64,000 nt of DNA from Macrotrachela quadricornifera (lineage: Eukaryota > Rotifera > Eurotatoria > Philodinida > Philodinidae). The notes under the pieces are model-generated. The model was not told the DNA's origin. It made no database searches and worked only from the letters and a program-made list of their open reading frames with translations. Below are positions 1 through 13,290 of this stretch, piece after piece. The position numbers and the translations under genes are program-made. The stretch lies in assembly GCA_022393335.1 (NCBI GenBank), contig JAJEKB010021277.1, forward strand, positions 1,627,667 through 1,691,666, written 5' to 3'. Position 1 is the stretch's first letter. The number at the start of each line of letters is the position of its first letter.

Positions 1-1766
1 AGTTTAAACAATATTTGATAGCGGAGGTTGGATGCTCACATTAGGAGGCATAAATAGTTTCAAAGCAAGATAAAATATATTGCAACGAAGAATATTGCAA
101 TTAAACCTTAATGTATATATTTTAAGGATATATAAAAACGACCTTCCGAATAGTAAAATATGTTTTTTACATTTTTGAGTTTACTCTACAACGTGATATA
201 AATATTTATTTCAAATTCTGTAGTAAATACTTATGTCTGAACTATTGCATTACATATAAAAATTGATATATAGATCATTAGATGTACTTACGATGAAATT
301 TAACGCTAAGATATATGAAAGTCGAAGCAAGGTATTCTACGTATTTATATTTAATGTAGTTAGTTATTCTCTTCTAACTAATGTTTATTTACATGAATCA
401 ATCAACCGTGCTATTTTATGCGCGTCATAATGAGGTAGATATCAATGAATATGTTTCGCATGCTTCTTTTTCATCACGCTACACAATACAGTTTTATCTT
501 TTCTTTCGATTCTTTGCTTGATATAAGAAAAAATCAAACACGTATATGTATGCAACATAATCGTTTTACTAGGCTTTTTTTTATTTTCATTTTGTGTTTT
601 TTCTAAGCATGAGTCAATACCTTTGTTCTGATGACATCATTCGAATAAATCATGTAATTTTCTTGCTAGTTTATATTATTCTTCCATTTTCTTTTGATCA
701 CTCTTTGATGTTTAAATATACGAATGCATATTTATATGATCAAACGGTTTATAAGATAGCAGTATTCTGTTATCAAAACTAGAGAAGGACAATAATGAAA
801 ATAGTTCAGTTGTCTGAAAGATTTATCTTTTGATCTTGAAGGGGAGTTTTGAGAAAGAATACCGCGACCGATTTCAACTTAATATCAAAGTCTCCTTAAG
901 TGGCTTAACTGTTCTGCATAAATGAAGACGTTGAATTTTAATTAAATTTAAGGAATATGAAATAACTCAAAGATTAATTCGAATAATTTTTGACAGCAAT
1001 AGAGAGTTGAGTGCTTTGAATTTTCAAGTTTTGTACAAAACACAGTCACGATCATTTTCGACTGTTACTAAAACTATCGGTAGGGAGTTATAATTGTACA
1101 TAAATATATTTTCTATTAAAATCGGAAGAAGACTTTCAATATGTCAAATATGTAAAGCTTTCGGTGAAAATTTATGATAAATTGTAGAACATACTACATT
1201 AGGACTAGACGATCTGACTTGATTATAATGTTGTTGACAAATAATATATGTAGATATATCTAGAACAGAAATACAATCTATATTATATTGCACAAGGTGC
1301 AGTTTCCCTACAGTAGCATTCATCCGATTGGTCATAGAACGAAAAAAATTATATCTATATTATATTGCACAAGGGGGTAATAATGACTGGCCGAAGCCGA
1401 AGACCGAAGACCGAAGCGTCCTAAAACGCTGGTGAGTGCTAAGAATTATTCAGAAACCAATAATCGTTAGTCCAAAGTTTATTCATGACTAATATATAAT
1501 AAACGACAATCGTTTTATACTTAATTAATATGATATTGTAATTAATTTTTTTCTTCACTCTACAATAATTGATATATATGCCTGGAAAAAAATAGCTTAA
1601 GTCCTTACTTTTAGTATATCATGACTATAAAAACACATTTTTTAAAAACTAATTATATATTCTGAAAGCCCGTGGAATTTTCTATCAGCCTGTATATTTA
1701 TGTTTTTGTTTGAACTTCTGCATTATAAAGATAAATGAAGTACAATGAAGGCACCTTCATACCCAA
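1..1766. other. Intergenic, no gene recognised
   Basis: AT-rich sequence with only short chance reading frames. Two small repeats are visible. A stretch reading tatattatattgcacaag occurs twice, about 77 bp apart, near 1280 and 1356. A short CCGAAG/ACCGAAG tandem run lies at about 1391-1418. Positions 1636-1705 are a degenerate direct copy of the left arm of the inverted repeat described next. Confidence 0.6.
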
Positions 1767-2356
1767 ATTCCTCAACAACAAAATTTTATCAGAGTCATGA
1801 AAATTAGTTTTTAAACTTTTTTATGGCTCCAGTAATATCTTTTAAAAAGACTAATTATATATTCTGATAGAGCTTGAAATTGTCTATCATCCTATATATT
1901 TCTCTATTGTCTTAACAATACCTACTCAAAAGACACTTTGAGGAATGTAATTATATAGTCTTATACAGCTTCCAATGCATTATTATCCTCTATGTTGTAT
2001 TTAATAAATTGAAGATAATGCAAAAGCATATAGAATGGTACAGAATTACAAGTGCTATCAAAATCTATAATTAGTTTTGTGAAAATTTAGCTATGTTAAA
2101 TAATAATTGAAAAACACTTACAAGATCAGCAAAAAAAAGAGGGTTTTTTGATCCTTCAAAATTGAGATTATGTTCAATCTAGTTGATTTTCCTTTTGAAT
2201 AGGTATTGTTAAGACAATAGAGAAATATATAGGATGATAGACAATTTCAAGCTCTATCAGAATATATAATTAGTCCTTTTAAAAAATATTACTGGAGCCA
2301 TAAAAAAGTTTAAAAACTAATTTTCATGACTCTGATAAAATTTTGTTGTTGGGGAA
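1767..2356. repeat. Inverted repeat with ~165 bp arms (MITE-like)
   Basis: The left arm (about 1767-1932) and right arm (about 2192-2356) are reverse complements over roughly 165 bp with few mismatches, separated by about 260 bp. The arms start with attcc(t/c)caacaacaaaa and run inward to ctattgtcttaacaatacct. The spacer and the sequence just outside carry further decayed copies of the same motif, so this looks like a non-autonomous DNA element in a cluster of its relatives. I could not identify a convincing target-site duplication, so the superfamily is not assigned. Confidence 0.75.
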
Positions 2357-3295
2357 TCTCAGGCGTACATATGGCGGATTAAATCTCCTTGGTTTGAATG
2401 ATATCAATCGAATATTTTTCAGCACTATATGTTGGCATTAGTACGGTTTTCAATAGACTACGTCGATATGGTTGGTAATCTGTAGCTTTACCATAATAAC
2501 GATGTTGAAACAATGAATCATGTGTTAAAAAATTTCAACCAATTAGGAAATTAAATGTTTATCCGATGCCATCATTGTTATCAGCAAGGTTATAACAACA
2601 CGAAAGAATTATCTGATTTGATCTTTATATGACACCAGTGATTGGGAATTGGTTCCTCGTTATATTATCATGTCTTACTAACTAGGTTTTTTTATAGGTT
2701 TCTGGACGATTCTCGCATATAGGCATTGAAAACAATTCAAAAGCACAATATAGTTATTAATAACTACTATTCGTTTATTTCTAAATCACAACCTGCTGCA
2801 ATTGTCTTCCATGTTCCTCATGAGACTGGAAAAAAGTCAGAGCAATGGAGAAGTCGCACTTTCCCTGCAAAATCTCGAAAAAATAAATAAATCATCGCCA
2901 TTATCATTATGAATTTTTTTTTCATATATTTTATTTGGTAAAAATAAACGTAACGAGCTTTTGTATTGTGTTTTCAAGCGCACACTTGTCAAATAACTGG
3001 TACTGGTAGATTTTCAAAAGCATTTACATGATATTCATAGATGATTATGTATCAAAGTAGGATTGAAAAAACATTAGTAAATATTTATAGACATGATTTT
3101 GATGAAATGGTATTAATTCTGGATTAAGATTGATGAGAATGAGTGTTTATTTTATGGGACTGACGTTAGTAGATATTAGTATATTTTACAGGTAGCAACG
3201 AGATGAAATCATCATAATAGAAAAATATAAAAATCAATAAATAAGAAATAAATAAGAAATAAATAAGAAAAAAAGCAGTGTTTAATATTTGAAAT
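2357..3295. other. Intergenic, downstream of NOS
   Basis: No coding signal recognised. A short AAATAAG tandem run at about 3240-3270 lies just downstream of the nitric oxide synthase stop codon on the minus strand and may be part of its 3' untranslated region. Confidence 0.5.
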
Positions 3296-6200
3296 TTATC
3301 CAAACATATCTTGTTTGATTCTACCTAATTCTTTGTACTCTTTAATACGATTATTGACCTGCATTAATGTTAAATCATATTGACTATATGATTGTAATAT
3401 TGATGCTAATGCTGATTCAATACCTTGACATGAATGTGTTGATCCACACATATATACAAAAGCATTGTCATCTGTTAATAAAGAATAAATCATATCTTCA
3501 TAATCAAGCATAGCATCTTGAATATATCGTTTTGTAATAGTATTTTCTCTTGAATAAACAGGTATAACGGCTTTAAAAAGTTTTTCATTTCCATCTGTTT
3601 TACTAGTAAGTGCTTCAAGTTCTTTTGCATAAAGAAAATCATTTGATGTACGACAACCCATAAATAAAACACGTTCAACTTGTACACTTCCTTGTAAACG
3701 TTCTAAAACTTGCATTTCTTGCCAAAATGATCGAAATGGTGCTATACCTGAACCAACAGCAAACATTAAAAGTGGAGAACCAAGTGGAAGATATGCATCA
3801 CCACCTGTTATCATATCTGGTGTTATTGTTAACGATAAATCTTCTTGACCTGGTAATCGAAAATGAGGATTAGGTGATAGAAACATTCGTACTTGACTTG
3901 GTTTTCGTTGCCATACTGCTCGAATTAATTCTCCATCATCATCTAATTTTGGTAATGTTTGTTGTAAATAATGAGAACAAACACCTTTTCGAGTAACTCC
4001 ACGAGGTGTTAGATAAGTAACAATACTAACAGTTATATGAATTTGATTTGGATGAAAACGATTTGATGATGATATAGAATAATATCGTGGTTGAAGTTGT
4101 GGTAATAGCTTTAAATAAAAGCAAAAAAAAGAAAATTATTAATATATTGGTAATTATTACTATGAACAATTTTCAAAACTATCTTACACTAAATGTTATT
4201 TATAAACGATAGAATTATTCTCATAACTTTAGTATGAGCTTGAATTGATTAATTCAGTTAGTATTTAAAATAAGAAATCTTACTTGTATCAATTCTTCGA
4301 GAGGAATTTTAATGGATCGAAACATTTCTAATGTTTCTTTCACAGTTGGTGAATTAATGAGCCAATCAGTATATCTTTGACCACCTTTTCCTAATTCAAA
4401 TATTTGTCTTTGTTCATTTAAATCAGTAGCATATGTAGCAAGAGTATTCAACGTATGTGGTCGTAGTGTTGTAGTTAAATCAACAAAATTTGTTAAGATT
4501 TGTCGTAGAGTTTGATATTTACCATTAGCAAACTTTTCTAATGAACAAGGTTCATTTAGAAGTTTATTTCCTAATTGCCATCCACATGCAAGAATAACAC
4601 CATTCACATTTGCTAATGTATTTTCTGGTAAAATACATACATGATCACCAGGATAATGTGTTAAACTAGTTGAGTCAAATGTGATTAAACGGACAGAACG
4701 ATACTTATCTTTGCTAACGATATCAAAGTTAGAAGGAATTGATAATCTTCTTCTTGATGTTATATCACCTGGTGATAATGATCGATGATGTTGTGATTGT
4801 TCTACTGTAGTTTCTTTGATAACATTATCACCACCAGTTAGTTCAATATTTTGTAATACAGTTGCAATAAATGGATTTTCTTTTGTGAAAGGTCCAATTT
4901 GTTTTGTTTGAACTTTTTCAATAGCATCTGAATTAAAAGTTAATCGAATAAAAGAAGGTCGAACCGTTGTATTAAGGCTAACTTGTGTTTCGACATATGA
5001 ATTTCCTCTTGGACGAGAAGACGACTCAACTATTGAAATACGATGAATATTTTCTTTAGATTTACAAGCATGTGGATAAGTTTTAAGTAACGCCATAACA
5101 GTATTTTCTTCCCATTCATTATAACTTTTATATTGTTGATTAAGTGCATCACATGTAGCTAATGGAGCTAAACGTTGTGCACCAAGTAATTGAAATGAAG
5201 TATCAATTAATTTACCAAATCCACAAAAAAATGGATACGCTGATGATCCAATAGCACATACAGCATATGAACACCAATTTAATGAGCAATTATCATTATT
5301 ATTCATAACACTATTATTTGTTTCTTTTTGTAACCATTCTTCAACTTTTTTTCCACCTTCTGATGCATTTCCTTGACCAAATGTTGATGTTATAATAAAA
5401 ACAATCGATCGAATATTAGTTGGTTGTTGAAATGGAAATGAATCTAATTCAATTAATTTTGCATTATATCCAACAATATTGAGTCTTTTAGTCATTTGTT
5501 GAGCATATGATTGAGCTGTGCCACTAGCAGATGCATAAAGAACATTAATTGATATTCTTTGTTTCATAGCTTTTAATGCAAAACCAATAATAGCACATGC
5601 AGCACGTATAATTAACCATCGATGACGACGTTTATTTTCTTTTGATAAATTAATAGTATTTTTATATCTTTGAAAAGGTGCATAATATGTCCATGGATCA
5701 CGTTGATCTAATACTCTTGGTTTAAGTACATAATTAAACATTTCTTGATGAAAAACACTACTCATTCCACTACTAATAGGTGGTACAACCCATATCCAAT
5801 CAGCTGGTGTATTACCTCTTTAATTTATTTCTTGGTGTAAAAATTTCATAAAACCAGCAGCAGCTGTATGATGATCAACAATACTAATTTTTGCTTTTTC
5901 AAATGAATAAAGAACAGCTGCATTTATTTCAATATATATTCTATCAATATTCATTTGACTATTTGCAGCAGCACTTATATCAAAATTTAATAAATCAGCT
6001 ATTTTTGGAATAAAATTATAACGTTGAATATCACATAAATTTCTTCCTATTTCAGTTTGCATAAACCATCCACTAAATGGAACACAACGATAAAAAATAC
6101 CACCTATTTCAATAGCTTTATCACAAACATATGGTTGTGCAACCCACCTAAGACCAAGTTGATTAATAACTACATCATATTTTGGATCAGGATGTGATAA

Positions 6201-7097
6201 AAATACTTCATAACGTAAATCTTTTGGAAGTTCATACCAATTTGGAGGTTGATTTGGATCAATTTGAACAATAATTGGTAATAAATCCCATTGTGTTCTT
6301 TCGTTTTCTGGTTTATTCCAACCAAGATCTATTGCTGCTTTAGTTAAATTTTTATTCATTGGATCACCAAGTAATGTTCCATCTGATTGTTCATAACAAG
6401 CATAACGTAAATATTGTGTTGACCAAAGACGTGCTTGAGTATTCATAACAAGAGTTGTTGCTTGTAATGTGCCTTTATTATATGCTGAACGCATATGATC
6501 ACATATTTCTCGAAACATTTCATAATTTGTTTTTACATGTCGACAATCAATTACTTTTAAACTACGCCAAAATAATCGATTTATACAACGTGATGCATTT
6601 CTCCATGCTAATTGACAACCATATTCGATTTCACCATTTGTATGTGTATATGTACCTGTATTTTGAAGTTCAACATCAATTTCTTCTAATCGTTTTTGAT
6701 AATCATCTTCTGATATATTTTTATCTTTACTATAAATTGATTGATAATCATATGCTTCTTTTCTAACATATCCAGGTGAATGTGATTCTAATTCATCATT
6801 TGTATTATCATTTATTGAATTACTGTGATGAGGATGTGCTGGAAATGACATTAAGGTTGCTGTACATACATGATGACGACAATCACCATAAATATTAGCT
6901 AATGGACCTTTTACTTGTACTGTTTGACCTGTTTGATAATTGCGTAATTGTATAGGTTTTATTTGTGGTACCCAAAGTAACGAGCTCTGATCATCAATGT
7001 GTGTAGTTGAGGATGAGTCAGTCGTAGTTGTAAATTCTTGAACAGAGATGAATGGACATTTACCTGTATTACTCGCAATCACTGATTCATCAGCCAT
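3296..7097 (-). CDS. NOS: Nitric oxide synthase, interrupted by one in-frame TAA
   Basis: Encodes a full-domain animal-type NOS, which makes NO and citrulline from arginine with heme, tetrahydrobiopterin, FMN, FAD and NADPH. The start is the ATG at 7097. The oxygenase domain has a CRHHVC zinc-tetrathiolate motif, heme-ligand region RNASRC, and PFSGWFMQTEIG with the substrate-binding Glu. A basic amphipathic calmodulin-binding segment follows (KRRHRWLIIRAACAIIGF, about codons 489-506), then FMN (YASASGTAQ), FAD (RYYSISSS) and NADPH (GIAPF, FMGCRTSNDF, YMCGS) motifs. The FMN domain lacks the long autoinhibitory loop of constitutive mammalian enzymes. One 175 bp intron (4283-4109) joins LEELIQ to LLPQLQPRYYSISSS in frame. 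The oddity is a TAA at plus 5822-5820, codon 426, between HQEIN and RGNTPADW. Both sides match conserved NOS sequence in one frame. It may be a recent nonsense allele, readthrough, or a base error. Confidence 0.93.
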
Positions 7098-8219
7098 GTT
7101 TTATATTTTATCTGAAGAGAAATAAAGAGTTCTACTTTAACGACTATAATAGAAGTAATCAGTAGTTGAAAGTTGAGGCAATTGCTATATTATAAAAAAC
7201 TAATATTGAATGAATTTTTTTGCAGTGAAAATACAGTTTTAAAAAAATAAAATAAGATTGAAATTGCTGAGAATCGCGTTCTATGGAGTTTTGATCACAA
7301 GGTTCCACTACAAAACCTATACTTGTATGTGATTGCTTTGAGACATCTTATAGTAAAAAATGACATGAATTCTTGACAATTCCTAATTAATAAGATTCAG
7401 TGATTAGATCAGAAAGTCTGGAAAGACAGTTTCGTTTGATACTAACTCTCTCCTACCAAAGAAATCAATTTTCATCGCAAAGTTTGAAACTAAGATAAAT
7501 ATAGGAAAAGATAATTTGAGTTGTCCTCTATCAGAACAATATGGTTTTGAAATTAGCGCACGTATTTTGGACAAACTTTTGTAATGATTTTCATTAATCA
7601 TAAGTGTTTACAAAAAAATTTGGAAATCTTCTTGGACAAATGTCATCTTCTGTATAAGTGCTCGTTGAATTGTTTTACAGTGTGGTAGATAGCCTACGAA
7701 GAATACTATGCAACAGTATAATTTCATGTTCTCTTTATTCACTTCTAGAAGTATTGAAGAGGAAAGAAATTACACTTCTATACATACAACGTGTAGTATA
7801 TCTGTCACCTATTAATCCCTCAAAAACTGACTTTTATTGTTACTTATAATAGTAGAGAAACAGGTTTCCAAAAAAACAAGTTTCAAGATTTTTTGCAAAC
7901 ATCTGTATGTTTTATTTCGTTTGATGATCTAATGACAAACAGTAATATTATATTTACGGGAAAAACATTGTCAACAAAGTTGTAGTCGATTGAACTACAC
8001 CATTCAAGTTTCAAGTGAGAATTTATCAAATATGTGTGCAGAACCTAGACGAGACAATTCTAAGAGCTAAATAGAATATGTAAGAAAGTTTCAACGAATC
8101 ACTCATGTTATCAAAATCAGCGATCTTTGACGATTTTATTTTCAATTTCTCTCGATTTTAATAGTATAACGCAATTATCAAAATACTAGTTACCACAATG
8201 CCTACTGGTGCTTATGCTT
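7098..8219. other. Intergenic, upstream of NOS
   Basis: About 1.1 kb without a recognised gene. It presumably holds the NOS promoter on the minus strand, but I see no motif I can assign with confidence. Confidence 0.5.
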
Positions 8220-8355
8220 CAATCTAAACAAAATACATGATTACTTTATAAAAAAAAGTTACCAATTTATGTTGATATTAGTGTTGATCTAAATAAAGAT
8301 GAAATATTTATTTCATAAATAAAGTTACTTACTGTGATCGATATTGGGATTGATC
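8220..8355. repeat. Minisatellite units left of the foldback element
   Basis: Two to three diverged units of a ~60-70 bp tandem repeat containing ttacttactgtgat(c/t)gatatt and gatctaaata. The same unit, in the same orientation, continues on the far side of the foldback element from 12241, so the element sits inside this array. Confidence 0.65.
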
Positions 8356-9763
8356 TAAATAGAAGAACCCCGCCGCTTTTCATGATCTATCTCGAACCAA
8401 GATGCCATAAATATAGTTTTGTAGAGCTTGTTGAGACGCATTGAATGGCATATAAGAAAACTAGTTTTCATCATACTTTGATGTTCTGAGGATCCTAACA
8501 TTGGTTATATCGTTTAATGGATATTATATGGTACCCATAGAGATTGTGATCTTTAGTATGTCTTAAATAAGTCCATATGAATTTTTTGTTAAAACTCTTT
8601 TCAATAGAGCCCTAGATGCTCTTCAATATCCTATATTCACTAGTATTCATTGTTGCTATCTTCTTACATAAAAATGGTCATTTTCCACAGGACTATGTTA
8701 TTTATTGACTAGAAACTATTTCTGTATTGTCAGCCTTGTGCCACGGAACGAAACGGTACCAATATGAAATTTTCTCAAAAATTGCATATTAACAAGCTCT
8801 ATATATTTCACAAATAACTTCTTCGGTTACAGCACGACCTGTTACTATATTGCCAATTTACCTCCTAAAAAAGCCTGTTTTTCTATCTAAAGGGTTACTA
8901 TATTGACTATTTTTTTAATAATACCAAACGTTTCTTCAGAAAATTTGTACGTATTGAGAGTCAGCACTAGATCCCTGAAAAATAATACGGAAAACATTTT
9001 GAAAATGGAAGATTTTTTTTCATCTCTGGATCCCTGAAAGGGGGTACGGGGATAAGGTTACAGCAAGAGTTTGTATTTTTATTAGTTCGTTTAGAAATTT
9101 TCATTCTGAATATCCCAGTTTCATTTGTATATGAAACTGTATATGAATATATGGATATCCAATGTTTATTCGAAAAATGAATTTTTCCCTCCTGTCTGTA
9201 CCCCCTCCAGGGGTCCTGAAGTGGAAAAAAAAATTTCCATTTTCAAAGATATTTTCCGTATTAATTTATCAGGGATCTAGTGTTGATTCTCAATGCGTAA
9301 AAATTTTCTCAAGAAACGTTTCATATTATTAATAAAATAGTCAATATATTGACCCCTTTAGATAGAAAAACAAGTCTTTTTAGAAGGTAAATTGGCAATA
9401 TGACAACGGGCCGTGTTGTAACCGAAGAAGTTATTTATGAGATATGTAGAGCTTGATAATATGTAATTTTTGAGAAAGTTCCATATTAGTACCAATTTGT
9501 TTTGTGGTACAAAGTTTACAATAGGGGAATGCCTTATAGTCAATAAATAACATAGTCCTACGGAAAGTGACCATTTTTATGTAAGAAGATAGAAACAATG
9601 AATACTAGTGAATATAGGAAATTGAAGAGTATCTACAACTCTATTGAAAAGAGTTTTAACAAAAAATTCATATAGACTTATTTAACACACTAAAGATCAC
9701 AATGTTTATGGGTATCACATAATACTCATTAAGCGCTATAATCACTATTAAGATCCTCAGGAC

Positions 9764-12105
9764 CAGCAGCGGAGCTAGGAGGGGGGCAGGGAGGAGCTCA
9801 CCTACCTCTAGGAATCCTTGAGCCCCCCCTAGTGAAATTTTTGAAGTGTTTTTTTTTGTGGTAAAAAAATTATGTTTAGCTGGGGCACATCAAGGCTTTA
9901 ATGTTTTCCTTTGGTCAATTTGTACTAGCCTGTCTTTAGAATCGAATATCCAAACACATTTATCTCTTTTTGGTCGAATATGGTCACCTCTGTGATTGTG
10001 TATCAAAAGGATAAAAAAAACATGCCAATCAGTAGGTTGTGCATTGTCCTGACAAAGTAGTTTTTCAAATAATTAAAATAAGTGTTAGAAATACAATTGG
10101 TAACAGATGGTGGTGAGATCATCTGAGAGCTAAGAGATGCTAAGCCCCCTCTGTATGTCTCAGTCCTTCTGTCCTGTAAAAATTTCTGAGTATCGAAAAG
10201 TGGTGTTTTTTACATCAAATTCGGAAATTTGCGCACTGAACTTCGATGTTTTTTTTCTTGTTACAGTGCTAGTCATGGCCAGTTTGTGATTTATATATAT
10301 TACCAATAGGTACGGTTTTTGGAGATATCAGCTTAAATGGCATGAAAAAAGATATTATGGACCTATTATGTAGCAAAGAAGAACATTAACTACAAAGCAA
10401 ATTCATAACAAAAACTGTTAAGTTTCGAAAAGGACTGTCGTTATCAAGAATAACTTACACTTTTTTAAATACGGGTAGTTCCATGGGTTTCAAACACAAA
10501 TACACAAAGTATTCAGAAAACTTCCTTTTTTTATCAAACGTTGTAGAGCTATTTACGCTGATCATTTCGGTATAAAGAAGTTGCGAATTTCATTAAGAAA
10601 TGACGATGCTATAGTCAAAATAAAAATCATAGCAAAATAACTTAAAATCCTATTTTTCCTGCTGAAACACTAGAAAAAGTCGAGTCTCTAATCTCTAAGT
10701 GACTGAATTCCAGCGAAATACGAAATAGTAGGTTTTGTAGAGAAAATTTTTCTCTATAAAACCCTATAGATGATTTCTCAAAGACATTGGAAAAATATTG
10801 AATAGATCTTAATGAAACATTGTATAGTATACCCATTGAAAAAAAGTAAGATTATGTAAGATTTTATCAGATTTTAATCGAATTTTTCTGCACCAAAATC
10901 AAAATTATAATTGATTTAAATCTTTCCAAATCAACAATAACTTGATTTTTAATCAAAAATAATTCTCAAAATCTGATATAATTTTAATTTTAATCAAAAA
11001 ATATGTGATTTTAATCGAAATTCTACTTGATTTGGAAGGGGTAGTTTTGATTGAAAAATAATCTTCTAAATCAAGTAGAATTTTGATTGAGATTAAAATT
11101 ATATCAGATTTTGAGAATTATTTTTGATTAAAAATCAAATTATTGTTGATTTGGAAAAATTTAAATCAATTAAAATTTTGATTTTGGTGCAGAAAAATTC
11201 GATTGAAATCTGATAAAATCTTACATAATCTTACTTTTTTTCAATGGGTATACTATACAATGTTTCATTAAGATCTATTCAATATTTTTCCAATGTCTTT
11301 GAGAAATCATCTATAGGGTTTTATAGAGAAAAATTTTCTCTACAAAACCTACTATTTCGTATTTCGCTGGAATTCAGTCACTTTGAGATTAGAGACTCGA
11401 CTTTTTCAGGTGTTTCAGCAGGAAAAATAGGATTTTAAGTTATTTTGCTATGATTTTTATTTTGACTATAGCATCGTCATTTCTTAATGAAATTCGCAAC
11501 TTCTTTATACCGAAATGATCAGCGTAAATAGCTCTACAACGTTTGATAAAAACAGGAAGTTTTCTGAATACTTTGTGTATTTGTGTTTAAAACCCATGGA
11601 ACTATCCATACTTTCTGGGAACAATTGATCTTTTTGCGTTCAAACTAACTAGGTAAATAACCGATATAAATCCGATAGTCCTCTAAGAAAATGGAAAACG
11701 AAAACAGAAGGCTTAAAAATGTGCTATTTTGGCGTACAACGGCTGTGACTGGTGACAAAATTTTTCTCCCGCCTACAGCGGTAGACGTTAGGATATTCAA
11801 GAACTTTTTCTTTATCTACCGGGGAGTATGTAGACTTTCTTTGGCATAGCCAGCTACAACTGATATACGTGAAAATTTTTTGCCACCTTCGGCAGCAGGA
11901 CCAACTGGTTTATCGACTTATGCATCCCTCATTCATTGAAATTTCATACCGAGAAAACAAATGATATGCCGCGAAGGATTGACAAAAAATTCCTCCACAC
12001 AGGATGCAAAAATTTGGTTTTCATATTACTTCTAGTGAGTCAGAAAATTTGGGGGCTGAGTCCCCCCCCCCCCCCCTCTAGCCTAAAATCCTGGCTACGC
12101 CACTG
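9764..12105. mobile_element. hAT-like non-autonomous element, 2,342 bp, near-perfect 8-bp TSD
   Basis: Ends are CAGCAGCGGAGCTAGG on the left and, reversed, CAGTGGCGTAGCCAGG on the right. The flanks are CTCAGGAC (9756-9763) and CTCAGGAT (12106-12113), matching at 7 of 8 bases, as expected for a hAT-type 8-bp duplication. The uninterrupted foldback left arm carries only one copy of this site, so it acts as an internal empty site. G-rich and C-rich tracts follow each end, including a run of about 15 C at 12062-12076. No transposase frame is seen. The termini resemble those of the small element at 63050. Confidence 0.78.
10476..11604. repeat. 1.1 kb near-perfect palindrome inside the hAT-like element
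   Basis: Arms of about 560 bp (10476-11038 and about 11062-11604) are almost identical in inverted orientation, starting TAGTTCCATGGGTTT. They carry the same 64-codon frame on opposite strands with only two residue differences. The inner parts are rich in diverged ttttgattaaaat words. The similarity suggests a young insertion or gene conversion between the arms. The two short frames are a by-product of the palindrome and are not annotated as genes. Confidence 0.85.
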
Positions 12106-12240
12106 CTCAGGATGTCAAAGTATGATGAAAACTAGTTTGCTTGTATACCATTTGATGCGCTTCAACGAGCTTTACAAAACTATATATATGGCATCTTTAT
12201 TTGAGATAGGCCATGAGAAGCGCCGCGGTCCTTTTCTTTA

Positions 12241-12540
12241 AATAAATATTATTACTTACTGTGATTGATACTACCATTAATCTAAATAAATATATATATA
12301 TATATATATTTTGTAAATAAAATTACTTACTGTGATTGATATTGCCATCGATCTAAATACATATATATATATATTAATAAGTGTAATTAATGTAATCGAT
12401 ATTGCCATCGATCTAAATACATATATATATATATTAATAAGTGTAATTACTGTCTCGATATTGCCGTTCACCTAAATAAATATATATATATTTTTTTATA
12501 AATATAATTAGTGTGATTGATATTGCTATTCACTTTCTCG
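12241..12540. repeat. Minisatellite, ~60-70 bp units with TA runs
   Basis: About five head-to-tail units with the core ttacttactgtgattgatatt, gccatcgatctaaataca and a variable (TA)n stretch. Related units occur left of the foldback at 8220-8355 and as a single decayed copy at about 13360-13430. Nearby units are very similar, for example the two starting near 12340 and 12400. Confidence 0.85.
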
Positions 12541-13290
12541 TAGAGAAGAGTCTAGCAGAGATAAATTGTTTGCTTGCTTGCTTGGTTGATCGATTGATTG
12601 ATTGATTGTATGTCTACACTTCACAGATTGACTCAAAAATAATGTGACAACACAAAGGATCTTCTTATTATAAAGTTTTACCAAAGGTTTTTGGGGTCGA
12701 GGAATTCAATGATACCATTAGCTTTTTTCTGATTTTGGAAAAAAAATTTTTTACGAAACAAGCAATTTTTTTCGTAAAAAAAGTTTTATGAAGTTTGCTG
12801 AAAAGGATTTTTGGGGGAGGAACCTAATGATAATATTAGTTTTTGCAAAGTTTTCTTCTTCGTAGAGAAGAGTTTAGCAAAAATAAATTGTTTGCTTCTC
12901 TGCTTAATTGCTTGTATGTCCGTACTTCACTGATTGGTCGAACAATACGAAAATAGAAGAGATTATTTTCCCCATAAAACTTGACCAAAGGATACTCGAG
13001 AGCGAGGAAATCGAATTTAATGTTAGTTTTTTAAAATTTTTTTATGGATCAACTTTTTTTGACAAAGGACCACTTTTTTATAAAAAAAAATTTCATAACA
13101 GTAGACCGAAGAGTAACCGAGTACCAGGAATTCAAATCTGAAGTCAGTTACATAAAAATTTTTTGATGCTGAATTTTTTTAACAAACGACAAATTTTTAA
13201 CAAAGAACATTTGTTTTTATGAAGTTTGGTCAATGGCAGTTGAGGTCGAGGAACTTGAATCTGACTTCAGTTTTTTTAATTTTATAAACG
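12535..13290. repeat. Diverged dispersed repeat, two to three tandem copies
   Basis: Copies start with tcgtagagaagagt(c/t)tagca and aaattgtttgcttg at about 12538 and 12862. They continue through blocks such as gaccaaagg...gaggaattcaaatctga and caaacgacaaatttttaaca. The same consensus recurs at 27785-28040. Composition suggests an old non-coding transposon family; no ends could be set. Confidence 0.7.

Larger units (their letters stand above)
8356..12240. mobile_element. Foldback element with ~700 bp arms, split by a later insertion
   Basis: The left arm (about 8356-9048) is the reverse complement of two separated blocks: about 9199-9763 and 12106-12240. The loop is about 9049-9198. The outer tip reads ccccgccgcttttcatgatctatctc on the left and its complement near 12205-12235. 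The right arm is broken between aagatcctcagga and ggatgtcaaag by the 9764-12105 element. Joining the two blocks restores continuous complementarity to the left arm. No transposase is visible, so the element is non-autonomous. Confidence 0.8.

Noticed and set aside
5782..5860. A small intron that would remove the NOS stop codon
   Set aside because: The only possible 37-bp GT-AG segment would delete FMKFLHQEIN, which is conserved NOS coding sequence.
10642..11438. Two nearly identical 64-codon frames on opposite strands
   Set aside because: They are mirror copies produced by the palindrome, with no start context, domain or codon pattern of their own.
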